Notes under the pieces: model-generated
What the model was told of the DNA's origin: nothing
What the model saw: only the letters and a program-made list of their open reading frames with translations
Databases searched by the model: none
NCBI GenBank assembly: GCA_024693925.1
Contig: JAILKH010000015.1
Location: 1-64,000, forward strand
Length of the DNA: 64,000 nt
Source: Lachnospiraceae bacterium
GTDB lineage: Bacteria; Bacillota; Clostridia; Lachnospirales; Lachnospiraceae
Direction: 5' to 3'
Shown: positions 33,700-43,370 of the stretch, piece by piece
Layout of the letters: each line of letters begins with the position of its first letter
Position numbering within the stretch: position 1 is the stretch's first letter
Position numbers and translations under genes: made by a program

Positions 33700-34296
33700 T
33701 CATTCCCGTTCATCAAATTCCAGAATAATATTTGAATGAAACCTGTAACTGTCTTCCCCCTCTTTATCTCTTCTCATCACAACGTTCCACAGGGTCTTAC
33801 TTCCCTCTTTTTTATAAAAAATACTGTATAGGCCATTGGAATCATAGGTACCTCCCACACACTTTACGGGGGTATACTCCTCCTTAGCCGTTTCATCATA
33901 ATCATCCGGTATAAGATATACCTGCTGAAGATGCGGATTAACATCTTTCAAGTTAAAATATGCACTCATTTTATCAAGCTGTTCTTCGGATAACTGAACT
34001 CCCTCCAATCCTTCACCACCGAACAATGTATCATTTTTTTCAGACTCATTATCATCTGTCTTATCAATATATTCTCCCTTAAGATAAAGGGACGGATAGG
34101 CTTCTATCATATCCTCGGAAACCTCCGCCCCATGTTCCACCAAAGGGATCACCGGCTTCAGGCTCTCTATATCCGTTTTTTCCTTACAGCCCTGAAGCAT
34201 CAAAGGTACAGAAATCAATACAGTCGCCAGGAAAACAAATACACGACTTATATCATACTTATAATCATTCTTTGATCCCTGCTTCAAGTTCACCAT
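33700..34296 (-). CDS. Putative lipoprotein
   Basis: A 198-residue lipoprotein of unknown function. A hydrophobic signal (VFVFLATVLISVPLML) ends in the lipobox LQGC. The mature part is acidic, with no domain I recognise. It includes PVKCVGGTYDSNGLYSIFYKKEG and a closing strand-rich region. ATG at 34296 is chosen because GAGGT lies 6 bases upstream, inside the end of clpB. This gives a 32-base overlap in another frame, so its translation likely depends on clpB. Confidence 0.68.
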   Translation of the reverse strand: MVNLKQGSKNDYKYDISRVFVFLATVLISVPLMLQGCKEKTDIESLKPVIPLVEHGAEVSEDMIEAYPSLYLKGEYIDKTDDNESEKNDTLFGGEGLEGVQLSEEQLDKMSAYFNLKDVNPHLQQVYLIPDDYDETAKEEYTPVKCVGGTYDSNGLYSIFYKKEGSKTLWNVVMRRDKEGEDSYRFHSNIILEFDERE

Positions 34297-36850
34297 TCTT
34301 AACCTCAATCCGGATAACATCTCCCTCGGAAACCTTACCGGATAATATAAGTTTTGCACTTAAGGTTTCCACCGTCTTTTGAAGGTAACGTTTAAGCGGC
34401 CTTGCTCCGTACACAGGATCATACCCATGAGAAGTAATGTGTATTACAGCATCTTCGGACAGCTCCACCTTAAGATTCTTATCCGACAGCCGTTTATTCA
34501 GATCCTTCATCAGTAAACTAACTATATCACTTATATTATTCTTAGTCAGCGGTTTAAACAGGATGGTTTCATCCAGACGGTTCAGAAATTCAGGACGAAA
34601 ATGATTCCTTAGATCATTCATAACCGCTGTTTCAGCCTCTTTTGTTATATTTCCAATCTCATTTATCCCTTCCAGCAAATATTGAGACCCTATATTACTG
34701 GTCATTATAAGAATAGTATTTTTAAAATCAACAGTTCTTCCCTGCGAATCGGTAATTCTGCCATCATCAAGCACCTGCAAAAGCACATTAAACACATCGG
34801 GATGTGCTTTCTCTACTTCATCAAATAATACTACCGAATAGGGTTTCCGTCTTACAGCTTCCGTAAGCTGTCCTCCTTCCTCATATCCAACATATCCGGG
34901 AGGTGCACCTATAAGCCTTGAAACAGAATATTTTTCCATATATTCGGACATATCTATTCTGACCATATTTGTCTCATCATCGAAGAGGCTGCCTGCAAGC
35001 GTTTTTGCAAGTTCTGTTTTACCAACACCTGTTGGTCCCAAAAACAAGAAGGAGCCAATAGGTTTTCCGGGATCTTTGATTCCCGCCTTACTTCTTATTA
35101 TAGCCTCCGATACCCTTGTAACCGCTTCATCCTGTCCGATCACCCTCTTATGAAGTTCTTCATCAAGATGAAGGGTCTTGCTTCTTTCGGATTCTGTAAG
35201 TTTAGCAACGGGAATACCGGTCCACCTGGATATTATTTTGGAAATCTCCTCATCCGAAACCTGCTCATGAACCAGACTGCCATCCCCTGATTTTACCAGA
35301 CTTTCCTGAGTTTCCAAGGTTTTTTCGAGACGGGGAATAATATCATATTGCAGTTCGCCTGCGCGGGTATAATCACCATTACGTTGTGTAACTATCAACT
35401 CATTTCTGGCGTTTTCAATATCCTGCCTAAGTGACTGCAGCTTTTCCACGGATTTCTTTTCATTATTCCATTGTGTCATCCGGTTTGTCAGTTCCTCTGT
35501 TTTATCTGCCAGTTCCTTGCTAAGATTTTCCAAACGTTCTTGGCTCATTCGGTCAGTTTCTTTTTTCAAAGCCTCCGCTTCAATTTTAAGCTGCGTGACT
35601 TTACGATTTAATTCATCTACCTCGGTAGGCATGGAATTAAGCTCTGTCTTAATAAGGGCACAGGCCTCATCTACAAGATCGATCGCTTTATCCGGCAAAA
35701 ATCTGTCCGATATGTATCTATGGCTCAGCATGGCCGCCGATACGAGTGCGGAATCCGTGATCTTTACATGATGGAAGTTTTCGTATCTCTCTTTTAAGCC
35801 TCTTAATATCGATATCGTTTCTTCAACAGTAGGCTCGTCTACCATAACAGGCTGAAAACGCCTCTCAAGAGCCGCATCCTTCTCTATATACTGTCTGTAT
35901 TCGTCAAGAGTTGTGGCACCTATACAATGAAGTTCTCCTCTTGCAAGCATGGGCTTTAACATATTTCCGGCGTCCATTGCTCCATCTGTTTTACCCGCTC
36001 CTACTATAAGATGAAGTTCATCAATAAATAAAACTATCTCTCCGTCCGACTGTCTTACATCTTCAAGAACCGCCTTAAGTCTTTCCTCAAATTCTCCCCG
36101 GTATTTGGCTCCCGCAACAAGAGCGCCCATATCCAATGAAAATATTTTTTTATCCTTCAGGTTTTCGGGAACATCACCACCGGCAATACGCTGTGCCAGC
36201 CCTTCTACAACGGCAGTCTTACCAACCCCCGGTTCACCGATAAGAACAGGATTATTCTTTGTTTTTCTTGATAATATCCTGATAACATTTCTGATCTCTT
36301 CATCCCTTCCGATAACAGGATCCATCTTCTGTTCTACAGCTTTTTCAACAAGCTCAACACCATATTTTTTCAATGTATCATAGGTAGCCTCCGGATTATC
36401 GCTGCTAACACGCTGATTTCCTCTTACTTCGGAAAGCGCTTTAAGGAATCTCTCTCTTGTGATACCGAATTCCTTAAACAGCTGCTTCATTTCCCTATCG
36501 GGATGCGCAATCAATGAAAGCATAAGATGCTCTACAGATACATATTCATCCCCAAACAGCTTAAGTTCCTTCTCTGCCGCTAGTACTGCATCATTAAGCT
36601 CCTGGCTCCAGTATCTCCTTCCCCCCTGAACCTTTGGTCTTTTATTTATGATATTCTTTACAGCATCCGAAAAATACGGTAAATTAATCTCCATTTTTTC
36701 GACCATCTTGGGAATAAGACCGTCATCCTGGTTTAGAAGAGCATAAAGCAAATGAGCCTGAACCATTTCCTGATTACCATTTTCCATAGCAATCTGCTCT
36801 ATATCGTTTATGGCTTCTCTGCTTTTTTGTGTAAATAAATTGATATCCAT
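34265..36850 (-). CDS. clpB: ATP-dependent disaggregase ClpB
   Basis: An 861-residue Hsp100 chaperone that pulls proteins out of aggregates together with DnaK. It has the N-terminal Clp_N repeats (1-145), AAA-1 with Walker A GEPGVGKT (about 205) and Walker B LFIDELH, a coiled-coil middle domain (about 405-525), and AAA-2 with GPTGVGKT (about 605) and arginine fingers. The C-terminal domain follows. There is no ClpP-binding IGF loop. Length is normal. It is controlled by a CIRCE element overlapping its promoter. Confidence 0.96.
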   Translation of the reverse strand: MDINLFTQKSREAINDIEQIAMENGNQEMVQAHLLYALLNQDDGLIPKMVEKMEINLPYFSDAVKNIINKRPKVQGGRRYWSQELNDAVLAAEKELKLFGDEYVSVEHLMLSLIAHPDREMKQLFKEFGITRERFLKALSEVRGNQRVSSDNPEATYDTLKKYGVELVEKAVEQKMDPVIGRDEEIRNVIRILSRKTKNNPVLIGEPGVGKTAVVEGLAQRIAGGDVPENLKDKKIFSLDMGALVAGAKYRGEFEERLKAVLEDVRQSDGEIVLFIDELHLIVGAGKTDGAMDAGNMLKPMLARGELHCIGATTLDEYRQYIEKDAALERRFQPVMVDEPTVEETISILRGLKERYENFHHVKITDSALVSAAMLSHRYISDRFLPDKAIDLVDEACALIKTELNSMPTEVDELNRKVTQLKIEAEALKKETDRMSQERLENLSKELADKTEELTNRMTQWNNEKKSVEKLQSLRQDIENARNELIVTQRNGDYTRAGELQYDIIPRLEKTLETQESLVKSGDGSLVHEQVSDEEISKIISRWTGIPVAKLTESERSKTLHLDEELHKRVIGQDEAVTRVSEAIIRSKAGIKDPGKPIGSFLFLGPTGVGKTELAKTLAGSLFDDETNMVRIDMSEYMEKYSVSRLIGAPPGYVGYEEGGQLTEAVRRKPYSVVLFDEVEKAHPDVFNVLLQVLDDGRITDSQGRTVDFKNTILIMTSNIGSQYLLEGINEIGNITKEAETAVMNDLRNHFRPEFLNRLDETILFKPLTKNNISDIVSLLMKDLNKRLSDKNLKVELSEDAVIHITSHGYDPVYGARPLKRYLQKTVETLSAKLILSGKVSEGDVIRIEVKNGELEAGIKE

Positions 36851-36896
36851 AAGACCTCACCTCCTCAATCACCGTTATTCTTTCTGTTCGAGGTCT

Positions 36897-36925
36897 ATTA
36901 TAATCCAATTGTTAGCACTCGTCAA
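36897..36925 (-). promoter_or_regulatory. Sigma-A promoter of clpB
   Basis: Minus strand -35 TTGACG (36920-36925), 17 bases, -10 TATAAT (36897-36902). The -35 box lies within the spacer of the CIRCE element. Confidence 0.85.
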
Positions 36926-36938
36926 TAGTGAGTGCTAA
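36912..36938. promoter_or_regulatory. CIRCE element (HrcA operator)
   Basis: A perfect TTAGCACTC-N9-GAGTGCTAA inverted repeat. It overlaps the clpB promoter, so clpB should belong to the HrcA heat-shock regulon. The hrcA gene itself is not in the window. Confidence 0.97.
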
Positions 36939-36946
36939 CAATTTAT

Positions 36947-37384
36947 TTATGAACATATTTTAGCAACCACTTCATTTATAACTTTACCATCCGCCTTTCC
37001 TTTTAACGCCGGCATTATATTTTTCATAATCATACCTTTATTTTTCGTTTCCAATACTTCCGCATAATCTTTTCTTATGATCTCCTCCACTTCATTTGCC
37101 GACAACAGCTTAGGCGCATATTCTTCAAATACGGCAAGTCTTGTTTTATACTCCTCAAGCAGCTCAGGTCTGTTATCAGGACAGGTTTCTATCTGTTCCT
37201 TTACACTTTTTAATTCCTTAAGTATAGCTCCGTCTACCATTTCCTCCGGTATGTTTTCTCTGCAACCCGAATCAATTCCAACTTTTTTCGCCGCAGAATA
37301 TAATACTGATATCGATTCTTTTCTGGCTTTATCATGAGCCTTCATTGCCTCCATCATGTCTTTTTGAAGTTTTTCCAATTGCAT
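36947..37384 (-). CDS. GatB/YqeY domain protein
   Basis: A 145-residue YqeY-family protein: a helical bundle with the tRNA-binding-like domain found at the C-terminus of GatB. Visible family blocks are MEAMKAHDKARKESIS near the start and IMPALKGKADGKVINEVV near the end. The exact role is unknown; a link to tRNA-dependent amidation is suggested by homology. The gene ends 9 bases before CIRCE. Confidence 0.88.
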   Translation of the reverse strand: MQLEKLQKDMMEAMKAHDKARKESISVLYSAAKKVGIDSGCRENIPEEMVDGAILKELKSVKEQIETCPDNRPELLEEYKTRLAVFEEYAPKLLSANEVEEIIRKDYAEVLETKNKGMIMKNIMPALKGKADGKVINEVVAKICS

Positions 37385-37492
37385 AATGATCCTCCTATCC
37401 TGTATAAAACATAAAATTATCCTGTCTGCTCAAGTCTCCCAAACAAACAATAAAATTTTATAGCCTCTTTTATAAAACGTCAAATAATACCT

Positions 37493-39022
37493 TTACAGAT
37501 CCCTGTACGTTATTTCCATAAGTTCATCTCTTCCTTTATCATTACGGGATCCTACCCCTCCCGGCTCCCGGGCTTTCATCTCCGTAATTATTCTGTTAGC
37601 CTGATTTGAGATCACATTTTCAAAATAATTTCTTACAGAGCGCGCATTTCCGAATTTATCACCTTCACTTTTTCGCATATTTGAAATTTTTAATAACAAT
37701 TCCGGCTTAAGATCCTGCGAAATAAAATAATCCTGCTCTCTGCATTTGCCCAGGAAAATGCTGAACAGTTCCTCATCAGTATAATCTTCAAAATGTATGA
37801 ATCTGTTGAACCTTGACCGTAACCCCGGATTCGAATCTATAAACTTCTCCATAAGATCAGGGTATCCCGCAACTATTACTACAAGTCTGTCCCTGTTATC
37901 CTCCATAAGCTTAAGTAACGTATCAATTGCCTCCTGACCGTAATCCCCCTCCCTGTCATTTACCAGGGTATATGCTTCATCAATAAACAAAACTCCGTCA
38001 ATTGCAGTTTCCACAATATCTCTGACCTTTTCGGCAGTTTGACCCATATACCCGGCAACAAGTCCCGATCGATCGGTTTCCACCAGCTGTCCCTTCCTTA
38101 ATATACCCAGAGAACCGTAAGCCGCCGCTATCTTTCTTGCTATGGTAGTCTTACCTGTTCCCGGATTTCCGGTGAACACCATATGTCTTGATACATTCGG
38201 AGTTTTAAGTCCATAATCTTCCCTGAGTTTTTGAACTCTGAGAAGGTTTACAATATCGTGAACCTCCTTCTTTACTCCTTTCAATCCTATGAGTGCATCA
38301 ACCTCTTTAAGTATCTCATTTACATCTTTATTTTCTTTACCGCTCTGCGCGGAAAATAAAGTAGCATTTTCTATTTCCATCTGTTCTCTTAAAGTAATAT
38401 GTTTTTTTGCAGCTCTCTCATAATTATCCCGTTCCCGGCACATAATATCCGGATCATAACTTTCCTGCACTATCCCTCCCGATTTTATACCGGATCTGAA
38501 CGTATCATATTTGACCACACCGCTTGCAATCTCATCATTTTCTTCAATCTGTCCCAAATATCGTGCACATATATTTATAAAATGCTGAAGCAGCATAACA
38601 GGATATCTCAGTCGCCTCCCGTCACAATTTATTACAATATTTCCGATAAGGACAAAAGAATCCAGTAATTCTCTGGCACTCACCAGGAAACATTTACCTC
38701 CCATATTGGCTTGCTTTTCTCCTTCAGCAACCACTTCAAGACTCCGCGGCACCCTTCTTAATATACTTTCTTTACCGATAACATCATCGGTAAAGTTTTT
38801 TTTAAGTATATCTTCATCAATTATTATCTGAAAGATCATATTAATGGTACGCATCTCTACCTCGGAAACCATACCATCACTGCGAGCCAAAAAATAAGCT
38901 ATATTCAATGCATCATCTCTAAACATATTATATAGCTTATCAGGGTCTGTCTTATTCTGTTCTTTACCATACATAATGCAGATATCTCTGCATTTTCTTA
39001 AAGCCTCAAAAGTTGCTTTCAT
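37493..39022 (-). CDS. CbbX/SpoVK-type AAA+ ATPase
   Basis: A 509-residue AAA+ protein. The N-terminal 200 residues are helical with a TerB-like start (FLARSDGMVSEVEMRTINMIF). The AAA domain begins near residue 245 (LIGLKGVKKEVHDIVNLLRVQKLR). It shows Walker A GNPGTGKTT (about 285), Walker B GVLFIDEAYTL, sensor and arginine-finger region NPGLRSRFN. Its relatives CbbX (a Rubisco activase) and SpoVK remodel proteins. With no Rubisco here, a remodelling role on an unknown client is more likely. Its ATG overlaps the stop of the acetyltransferase gene by 4 bp. Confidence 0.87.
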   Translation of the reverse strand: MKATFEALRKCRDICIMYGKEQNKTDPDKLYNMFRDDALNIAYFLARSDGMVSEVEMRTINMIFQIIIDEDILKKNFTDDVIGKESILRRVPRSLEVVAEGEKQANMGGKCFLVSARELLDSFVLIGNIVINCDGRRLRYPVMLLQHFINICARYLGQIEENDEIASGVVKYDTFRSGIKSGGIVQESYDPDIMCRERDNYERAAKKHITLREQMEIENATLFSAQSGKENKDVNEILKEVDALIGLKGVKKEVHDIVNLLRVQKLREDYGLKTPNVSRHMVFTGNPGTGKTTIARKIAAAYGSLGILRKGQLVETDRSGLVAGYMGQTAEKVRDIVETAIDGVLFIDEAYTLVNDREGDYGQEAIDTLLKLMEDNRDRLVVIVAGYPDLMEKFIDSNPGLRSRFNRFIHFEDYTDEELFSIFLGKCREQDYFISQDLKPELLLKISNMRKSEGDKFGNARSVRNYFENVISNQANRIITEMKAREPGGVGSRNDKGRDELMEITYRDL

Positions 39023-39945
39023 AAAATATCATCCCCTTCTGCATTACCGGCCAGATCAATATAAAACCTCATCATTTTATCGGTACCAAACCGAACATAT
39101 TCCATAAATTCAAAACCAAGATTACGGCACAATCTTTCCGAAACCTTATTATCCCGATATATAAAACAATTAAGGCCCTTCTTAAAGAGCTTCTCCTTTG
39201 CATACTTTATAACTGCCTTACATGCCTCAGTCGCGTATCCTTTGTTTTGCTTTTCTTTCTCTATTACATAACCAATTTCGGAATCCGAAAAGCCTTCCCT
39301 GTCGGATAATCCCACACGACCTATTATCCTGCCCGTAGATTTTTCAACCACCAGCCACATACCATATCCGAAAAATTCATATTGATTTTTTATATAAGAC
39401 CGTGTATATGCTATTTCCTCATTTCTGTCTTCATATAAAGGCTCCGTATATTCGGTTATTTCCGGTGCCGCATATATTTCATACAATCTGTCAACATCAT
39501 CAACGGTCATTTCCCTTATCATAAGCCTTTCAGTAGTCAATATTGTCCAAGGCAAATGCTTAAATCTTTCATACATTTTTTCCAGGAAACCGAAATCAAT
39601 TTCCTCAAATCCCTGAATAATACACTGGGCATTTTTTATATACCCAAACCCCAAACCCTTATTTTCTTTTGTCAAGCACTCTTTATTTTGTGGAGCTTCA
39701 TAATATACAAAACCGATATTTCTTTCACAGGCAAAGAGAATACCAGCATTACAATCCGTTAAAACATAATCATAGCCGGAAAAAATACTATCCTCTTCTT
39801 TAATATCATCCCCGTTTTCCGTTAATAACCTTTCTCCCGCCACAAGTATCAAAACAACTTTAATACCATTTCTTTTCAGATCAGAAATCATAAACTCAAG
39901 ATTTAAATGCGAAAAAGTCTTAAGTATCAAAAACAGCTGTTTCAT
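39019..39945 (-). CDS. GNAT acetyltransferase with N-terminal extra domain
   Basis: A 308-residue fusion. Residues 1-125 form an alpha/beta region (FMISDLKRNGIKVVLIL, DYVLTDCNAGILFACERN) that looks HAD-like but has no clear DxD motif. From about residue 135 comes a RimJ/RimL-type GNAT domain (LTTERLMIREMTVDD, IGRVGLSDRE, EIGYVIEKEKQNKGYATEA acetyl-CoA loop, SERLCRNLGFEF). It would acetylate a small molecule or a protein N-terminus; the target is unknown. It is coupled to the AAA gene downstream and begins 1 base after the GGDEF-EAL gene stop, so the three form an operon. Confidence 0.8.
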   Translation of the reverse strand: MKQLFLILKTFSHLNLEFMISDLKRNGIKVVLILVAGERLLTENGDDIKEEDSIFSGYDYVLTDCNAGILFACERNIGFVYYEAPQNKECLTKENKGLGFGYIKNAQCIIQGFEEIDFGFLEKMYERFKHLPWTILTTERLMIREMTVDDVDRLYEIYAAPEITEYTEPLYEDRNEEIAYTRSYIKNQYEFFGYGMWLVVEKSTGRIIGRVGLSDREGFSDSEIGYVIEKEKQNKGYATEACKAVIKYAKEKLFKKGLNCFIYRDNKVSERLCRNLGFEFMEYVRFGTDKMMRFYIDLAGNAEGDDIL

Positions 39946-39946
39946 T

Positions 39947-41884
39947 CTAATTATTCTGCTCCAACATAAATTTTATAAACTCACGGGCCGGAAGAGGTTT
40001 CGAAAAATAATAACCCTGTATATACTCACATCCAAGATTCAGAAACCTGTTAAATGTCCTTTCTTCTTCAACTCCTTCAACCAGTACATCCATTTTCATC
40101 TCATGAAACATATTTACGGTATTCTTAATAACTATCCACATCTGTTGATCGTCCATTTCATCTACAAAACTCTTATCAAGCTTAACCAGATTAAACGGCA
40201 ATTTTAACACCCTCTTTATATTTGAATATCCGGTTCCGTAATCATCCAGAGAAAATTTTATACCTTTCTCGCACAAACGGGTGATATTCCGGTCAACCAT
40301 AGCTACATCCGATGCTGCTGCGGTCTCTGTCAATTCCAGATTTATCTTATCCGGAGTCAATTCATATTTGTCCAACGTTGCAAGAACCTTATATACCAGA
40401 TCCGACTCAACACACTGTGCCGCGGAAAGATTGATCTCTATATACTCGAGTCCCATTTTTTTTAAATCACACTTAGAAATAAATTCACAAACCGCATCCA
40501 ATACATAATCACCGATCTGATGAATAGCCCCACTGGCTTCAGCCGCAGGAATGAACAAACCCGGAGAAACAAACCCGTATTTATCATCAATAAGACGAAT
40601 CAGTGCTTCTGCAGATACGAATTTCATCTTTCTGGTATCATAAATCGGCTGATAATACATCTGAAATTTCTTTTTCTGTATTGCATCGGCAATAACATCA
40701 TCCAGCTCACTTTTTAATTTAAAATCATCACTGTTTATAATTTCCGACAGCATAACCGCCCTTTTTTTATTGGACAGAAGCTGAGGAAGAGTAGCTTCAA
40801 TATTTACAACGCTTTCATAGGTATCTATATCCTCCGGACACCTTACAATACAGCTGCGACAATCCAGCTCGGTTTTAAAATGTTGCACATCAAAGGGTTT
40901 ATTAAGATTTTCGACTATGGAATCCGCAACTGCAGTTATTACCTCCATATCTTCATTACCTATAATAATGGCAAATGTTCCGTTTTGAAGATAATATATA
41001 TCCGAATTAAGCTTATAAATATTACAATTCCTGGTGATTTTATTACCGCATTCTCTTAACATTGCATTAAAGCGATCCATCCCAAGATAAGTTCTCAGCA
41101 CCGGGCAATTAACTATAGTGATATATATGACTTTAAATGAACGCCCTGTCTCAAAAGCTTTTTTCAAAGCATTAAGCGAAGCATTATAGCTTTGTACACC
41201 GCTCAGAGGATCCAGCATCTCTTCTCCCCTTTGGAGGATAGAACTGATTATCAAAGCCACTACCGCACTTCCAAACATCTCAATGAGCATCCCGGGAAAC
41301 ACAAATTGCAATAATACCGTTAATAAACTGACCGGAAGTTGTATCATCAGAGCAAACAGTCTGTCTCTTGTTATCAATCTTCTGAATTTAAGGATTATAA
41401 TGCAGCTTGCAACGATATATCCCATGGCTATTGCATAAAGTATCGAACTGCCCAGACCCCTTTGATACTTGTATACGTGATCAAAATAAAATACAAGATG
41501 CGTAAAAGGATTTGTCAAAATAAGTACAAGACTTATTCCGCTGGGAATCAGAGATAATACACATTTAATCTTATCCCTGACATAAATATGCCATACTCCT
41601 ACATAGGAGATAACATACAATATATATATTACGGGCATTAAATTTCTGGATATAAAATAAATATAATTCAGAAATGCCTGAAAACGCACACTCCCCTTGG
41701 TTACAGGTATTACCACACCATATGCCGAGGCTATAATATCCGTTAATGTTGTTATAAACATAAATACCAACATTATACAGAACAAACGATTAGATCTTCC
41801 CACATATAGCTTTCGTACAACTATGGAAATGGATAGTATAACCAAAATCACAAGTGCACAAATATCAAAACTGAGAATCCCCAT
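39947..41884 (-). CDS. Membrane GGDEF(degenerate)-EAL phosphodiesterase
   Basis: A 645-residue protein. The first 210 residues carry about seven membrane helices (a 7TM-type sensor). A degenerate GGDEF domain follows (active-site loop reads IGNED, so no cyclase activity). The EAL domain spans about 390-640 and keeps its catalytic residues: EALIR, the Asn of EINLSAAQ, Glu in LELTET, the Asp pair in SLDDYGTGYSN, Lys in VKLDKSF, Glu in VEGVEEE and Gln in IQGYYFSKPL. It should break down c-di-GMP, with the dead GGDEF possibly binding GTP as a regulator. It heads the operon with the GNAT and AAA genes. Confidence 0.9.
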   Translation of the reverse strand: MGILSFDICALVILVILSISIVVRKLYVGRSNRLFCIMLVFMFITTLTDIIASAYGVVIPVTKGSVRFQAFLNYIYFISRNLMPVIYILYVISYVGVWHIYVRDKIKCVLSLIPSGISLVLILTNPFTHLVFYFDHVYKYQRGLGSSILYAIAMGYIVASCIIILKFRRLITRDRLFALMIQLPVSLLTVLLQFVFPGMLIEMFGSAVVALIISSILQRGEEMLDPLSGVQSYNASLNALKKAFETGRSFKVIYITIVNCPVLRTYLGMDRFNAMLRECGNKITRNCNIYKLNSDIYYLQNGTFAIIIGNEDMEVITAVADSIVENLNKPFDVQHFKTELDCRSCIVRCPEDIDTYESVVNIEATLPQLLSNKKRAVMLSEIINSDDFKLKSELDDVIADAIQKKKFQMYYQPIYDTRKMKFVSAEALIRLIDDKYGFVSPGLFIPAAEASGAIHQIGDYVLDAVCEFISKCDLKKMGLEYIEINLSAAQCVESDLVYKVLATLDKYELTPDKINLELTETAAASDVAMVDRNITRLCEKGIKFSLDDYGTGYSNIKRVLKLPFNLVKLDKSFVDEMDDQQMWIVIKNTVNMFHEMKMDVLVEGVEEERTFNRFLNLGCEYIQGYYFSKPLPAREFIKFMLEQNN

Positions 41885-42079
41885 TTTCTCTCCCTTACCT
41901 GGTTTTCGAACCCAAAATCACACCCAAATTTCTGCTGAACCGTGATAATTCAGCTTATATTTTGATTATACACGCGAATTATGGTTCTGTCATCGAATTT
42001 ATGTTATTATTAATACAATTACAGACAGTTTTCTAGCAGATCCGACAATCAGTCAAACACTAAACCAAAGGAGATTCCC

Positions 42080-42760
42080 ATGAAAACAAACACACTAAAC
42101 AATGAGCAATTACTGGCAAAAGTAGATCATACACTTCTTAAACCCGATTCAACCTGGAAACAAATACAGATATTATGTGAAGATGCCCTGGCTTTCAATA
42201 CTGCCTCGGTATGCATACCTCCTTGTTATATTAAAAGGATCCGGGAACACTACGGAGATGCTCTGACCATATGTACCGTAATAGGATTCCCCCTCGGATA
42301 CAGCGTCACGGAAAGCAAGGTATGCGAAACTAAGCAGGCTGTTAAAGACGGGGCTGATGAAATTGATATGGTAATAAATATATGCGACGTCAAAAACAGG
42401 GATTATGAAAAGGTGTTTTCGGAAATAAAAGCCGTAAGAGAAGCCTGTAAAGATAAAATACTTAAAGTAATAGTAGAAACCTGCTATCTTGATGAAGGCG
42501 AAAAGATCAAGTTATGTCAACTGGTTACCGATTCGGGTGCCGATTATATAAAAACCTCCACGGGTTTTGGAAGCAACGGAGCCACACACTCCGACATAAA
42601 ACTCTTCAAAGAAAACATCGGGTCAAATATTAAGATCAAGGCAGCCGGCGGAATAACAACACTTGAAGATATGAAAAAATATATAAATGAGGGGTGCGAC
42701 CGGATAGGCACGTCAAGAGCCGTAAGTATTTTAAAAGAAAATACATACAAAAATTTATAA
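42080..42760 (+). CDS. deoC: Deoxyribose-phosphate aldolase
   Basis: A 226-residue class I aldolase. It splits 2-deoxy-D-ribose 5-phosphate into acetaldehyde and glyceraldehyde 3-phosphate in deoxynucleoside breakdown. The Schiff-base Lys is in YIKTSTGFG, the second Lys is in KAAGGI, and the catalytic Asp in DEIDMVINI. The ribosome site AAAGGAGA lies before ATG. The gene stands without other deo genes. A downstream CarD gene follows after about 92 bases, probably with its own promoter. Confidence 0.95.
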   Translation: MKTNTLNNEQLLAKVDHTLLKPDSTWKQIQILCEDALAFNTASVCIPPCYIKRIREHYGDALTICTVIGFPLGYSVTESKVCETKQAVKDGADEIDMVINICDVKNRDYEKVFSEIKAVREACKDKILKVIVETCYLDEGEKIKLCQLVTDSGADYIKTSTGFGSNGATHSDIKLFKENIGSNIKIKAAGGITTLEDMKKYINEGCDRIGTSRAVSILKENTYKNL

Positions 42761-42852
42761 AAATTTCATTAGAAAAAAGACCCCATTTAGTGTTAATATA
42801 TATATATCGGTCAGTAATGTTTTTTTGTTTAAAATTTCATAAGGAGGAACAT

Positions 42853-43356
42853 ATGTACAATGTAAATGATATGGTTGTTTATGGTAATCAGGGTGTTTGT
42901 GAAGTTGTCAAAATCGGTACTCTGTCAATGTCAATGGTTGACAAGAAAAAAAAATATTATACTTTACGTCCCATATACCAAAGAGAAGCCGCTGTATACG
43001 TACCGGTGGATAATGTAACAGCTGTGATGCGGCCTGTCATTTCAAAAACCGAAGCTGAAGATCTGATCAGAAAAATCCCGGATATTGACTATGCCTGGAT
43101 AACCAATGAGCAGGAGCGCGAAACCCAATACAAAAATGCTTTAAAGACCTGTGATTGCGAAGAACTTGTCAAAATAATAAAAACTTTATTTAAACGCAAG
43201 AAAACCCGCATAGATGAGGGAAAAAAAGTGACTGTTGTGGATGAAAGATATTTTCGCCAGGCAGAAAATCAATTATACGAAGAGTTGGCATATGCTCTTA
43301 ATATGGATAAAAATGAAATAGGTGATTATATAAATAAAAGCATTGCGGGTAAATAA
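42853..43356 (+). CDS. CarD family transcription regulator
   Basis: A 167-residue CarD/CdnL-type protein that binds RNA polymerase beta and stabilises open promoters. The N-terminal RNA-polymerase-interacting domain opens with MYNVNDMVVYGNQGVCEVV, and the helical C-terminal DNA-binding part covers about 75-160. AAGGAGGAAC before the ATG at 42853 is a near-perfect ribosome site. An open frame extends upstream to 42694 without one, so the shorter form is correct. It ends inside a bidirectional terminator. Confidence 0.9.
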   Translation: MYNVNDMVVYGNQGVCEVVKIGTLSMSMVDKKKKYYTLRPIYQREAAVYVPVDNVTAVMRPVISKTEAEDLIRKIPDIDYAWITNEQERETQYKNALKTCDCEELVKIIKTLFKRKKTRIDEGKKVTVVDERYFRQAENQLYEELAYALNMDKNEIGDYINKSIAGK

Positions 43357-43370
43357 ACCGCAATGCTTTT
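43336..43370. terminator. Bidirectional terminator after carD-like gene
   Basis: 13-bp perfect stem AAAAGCATTGCGG / CCGCAATGCTTTT with a 9-base loop containing the stop codon. It serves the convergent CarD and YgjP genes. Confidence 0.88.

Noticed and set aside
36912..36938. CIRCE as another member of the TTAGC-N4-GCTAA family
   Set aside because: Outer bases match, but arms are 9 bp with a 9-base spacer, the HrcA pattern. It is a distinct site.
42694..42852. Longer N-terminus for the CarD protein
   Set aside because: The extension overlaps deoC, lacks a ribosome site, and does not match the CarD family; the ATG at 42853 has a near-perfect one.
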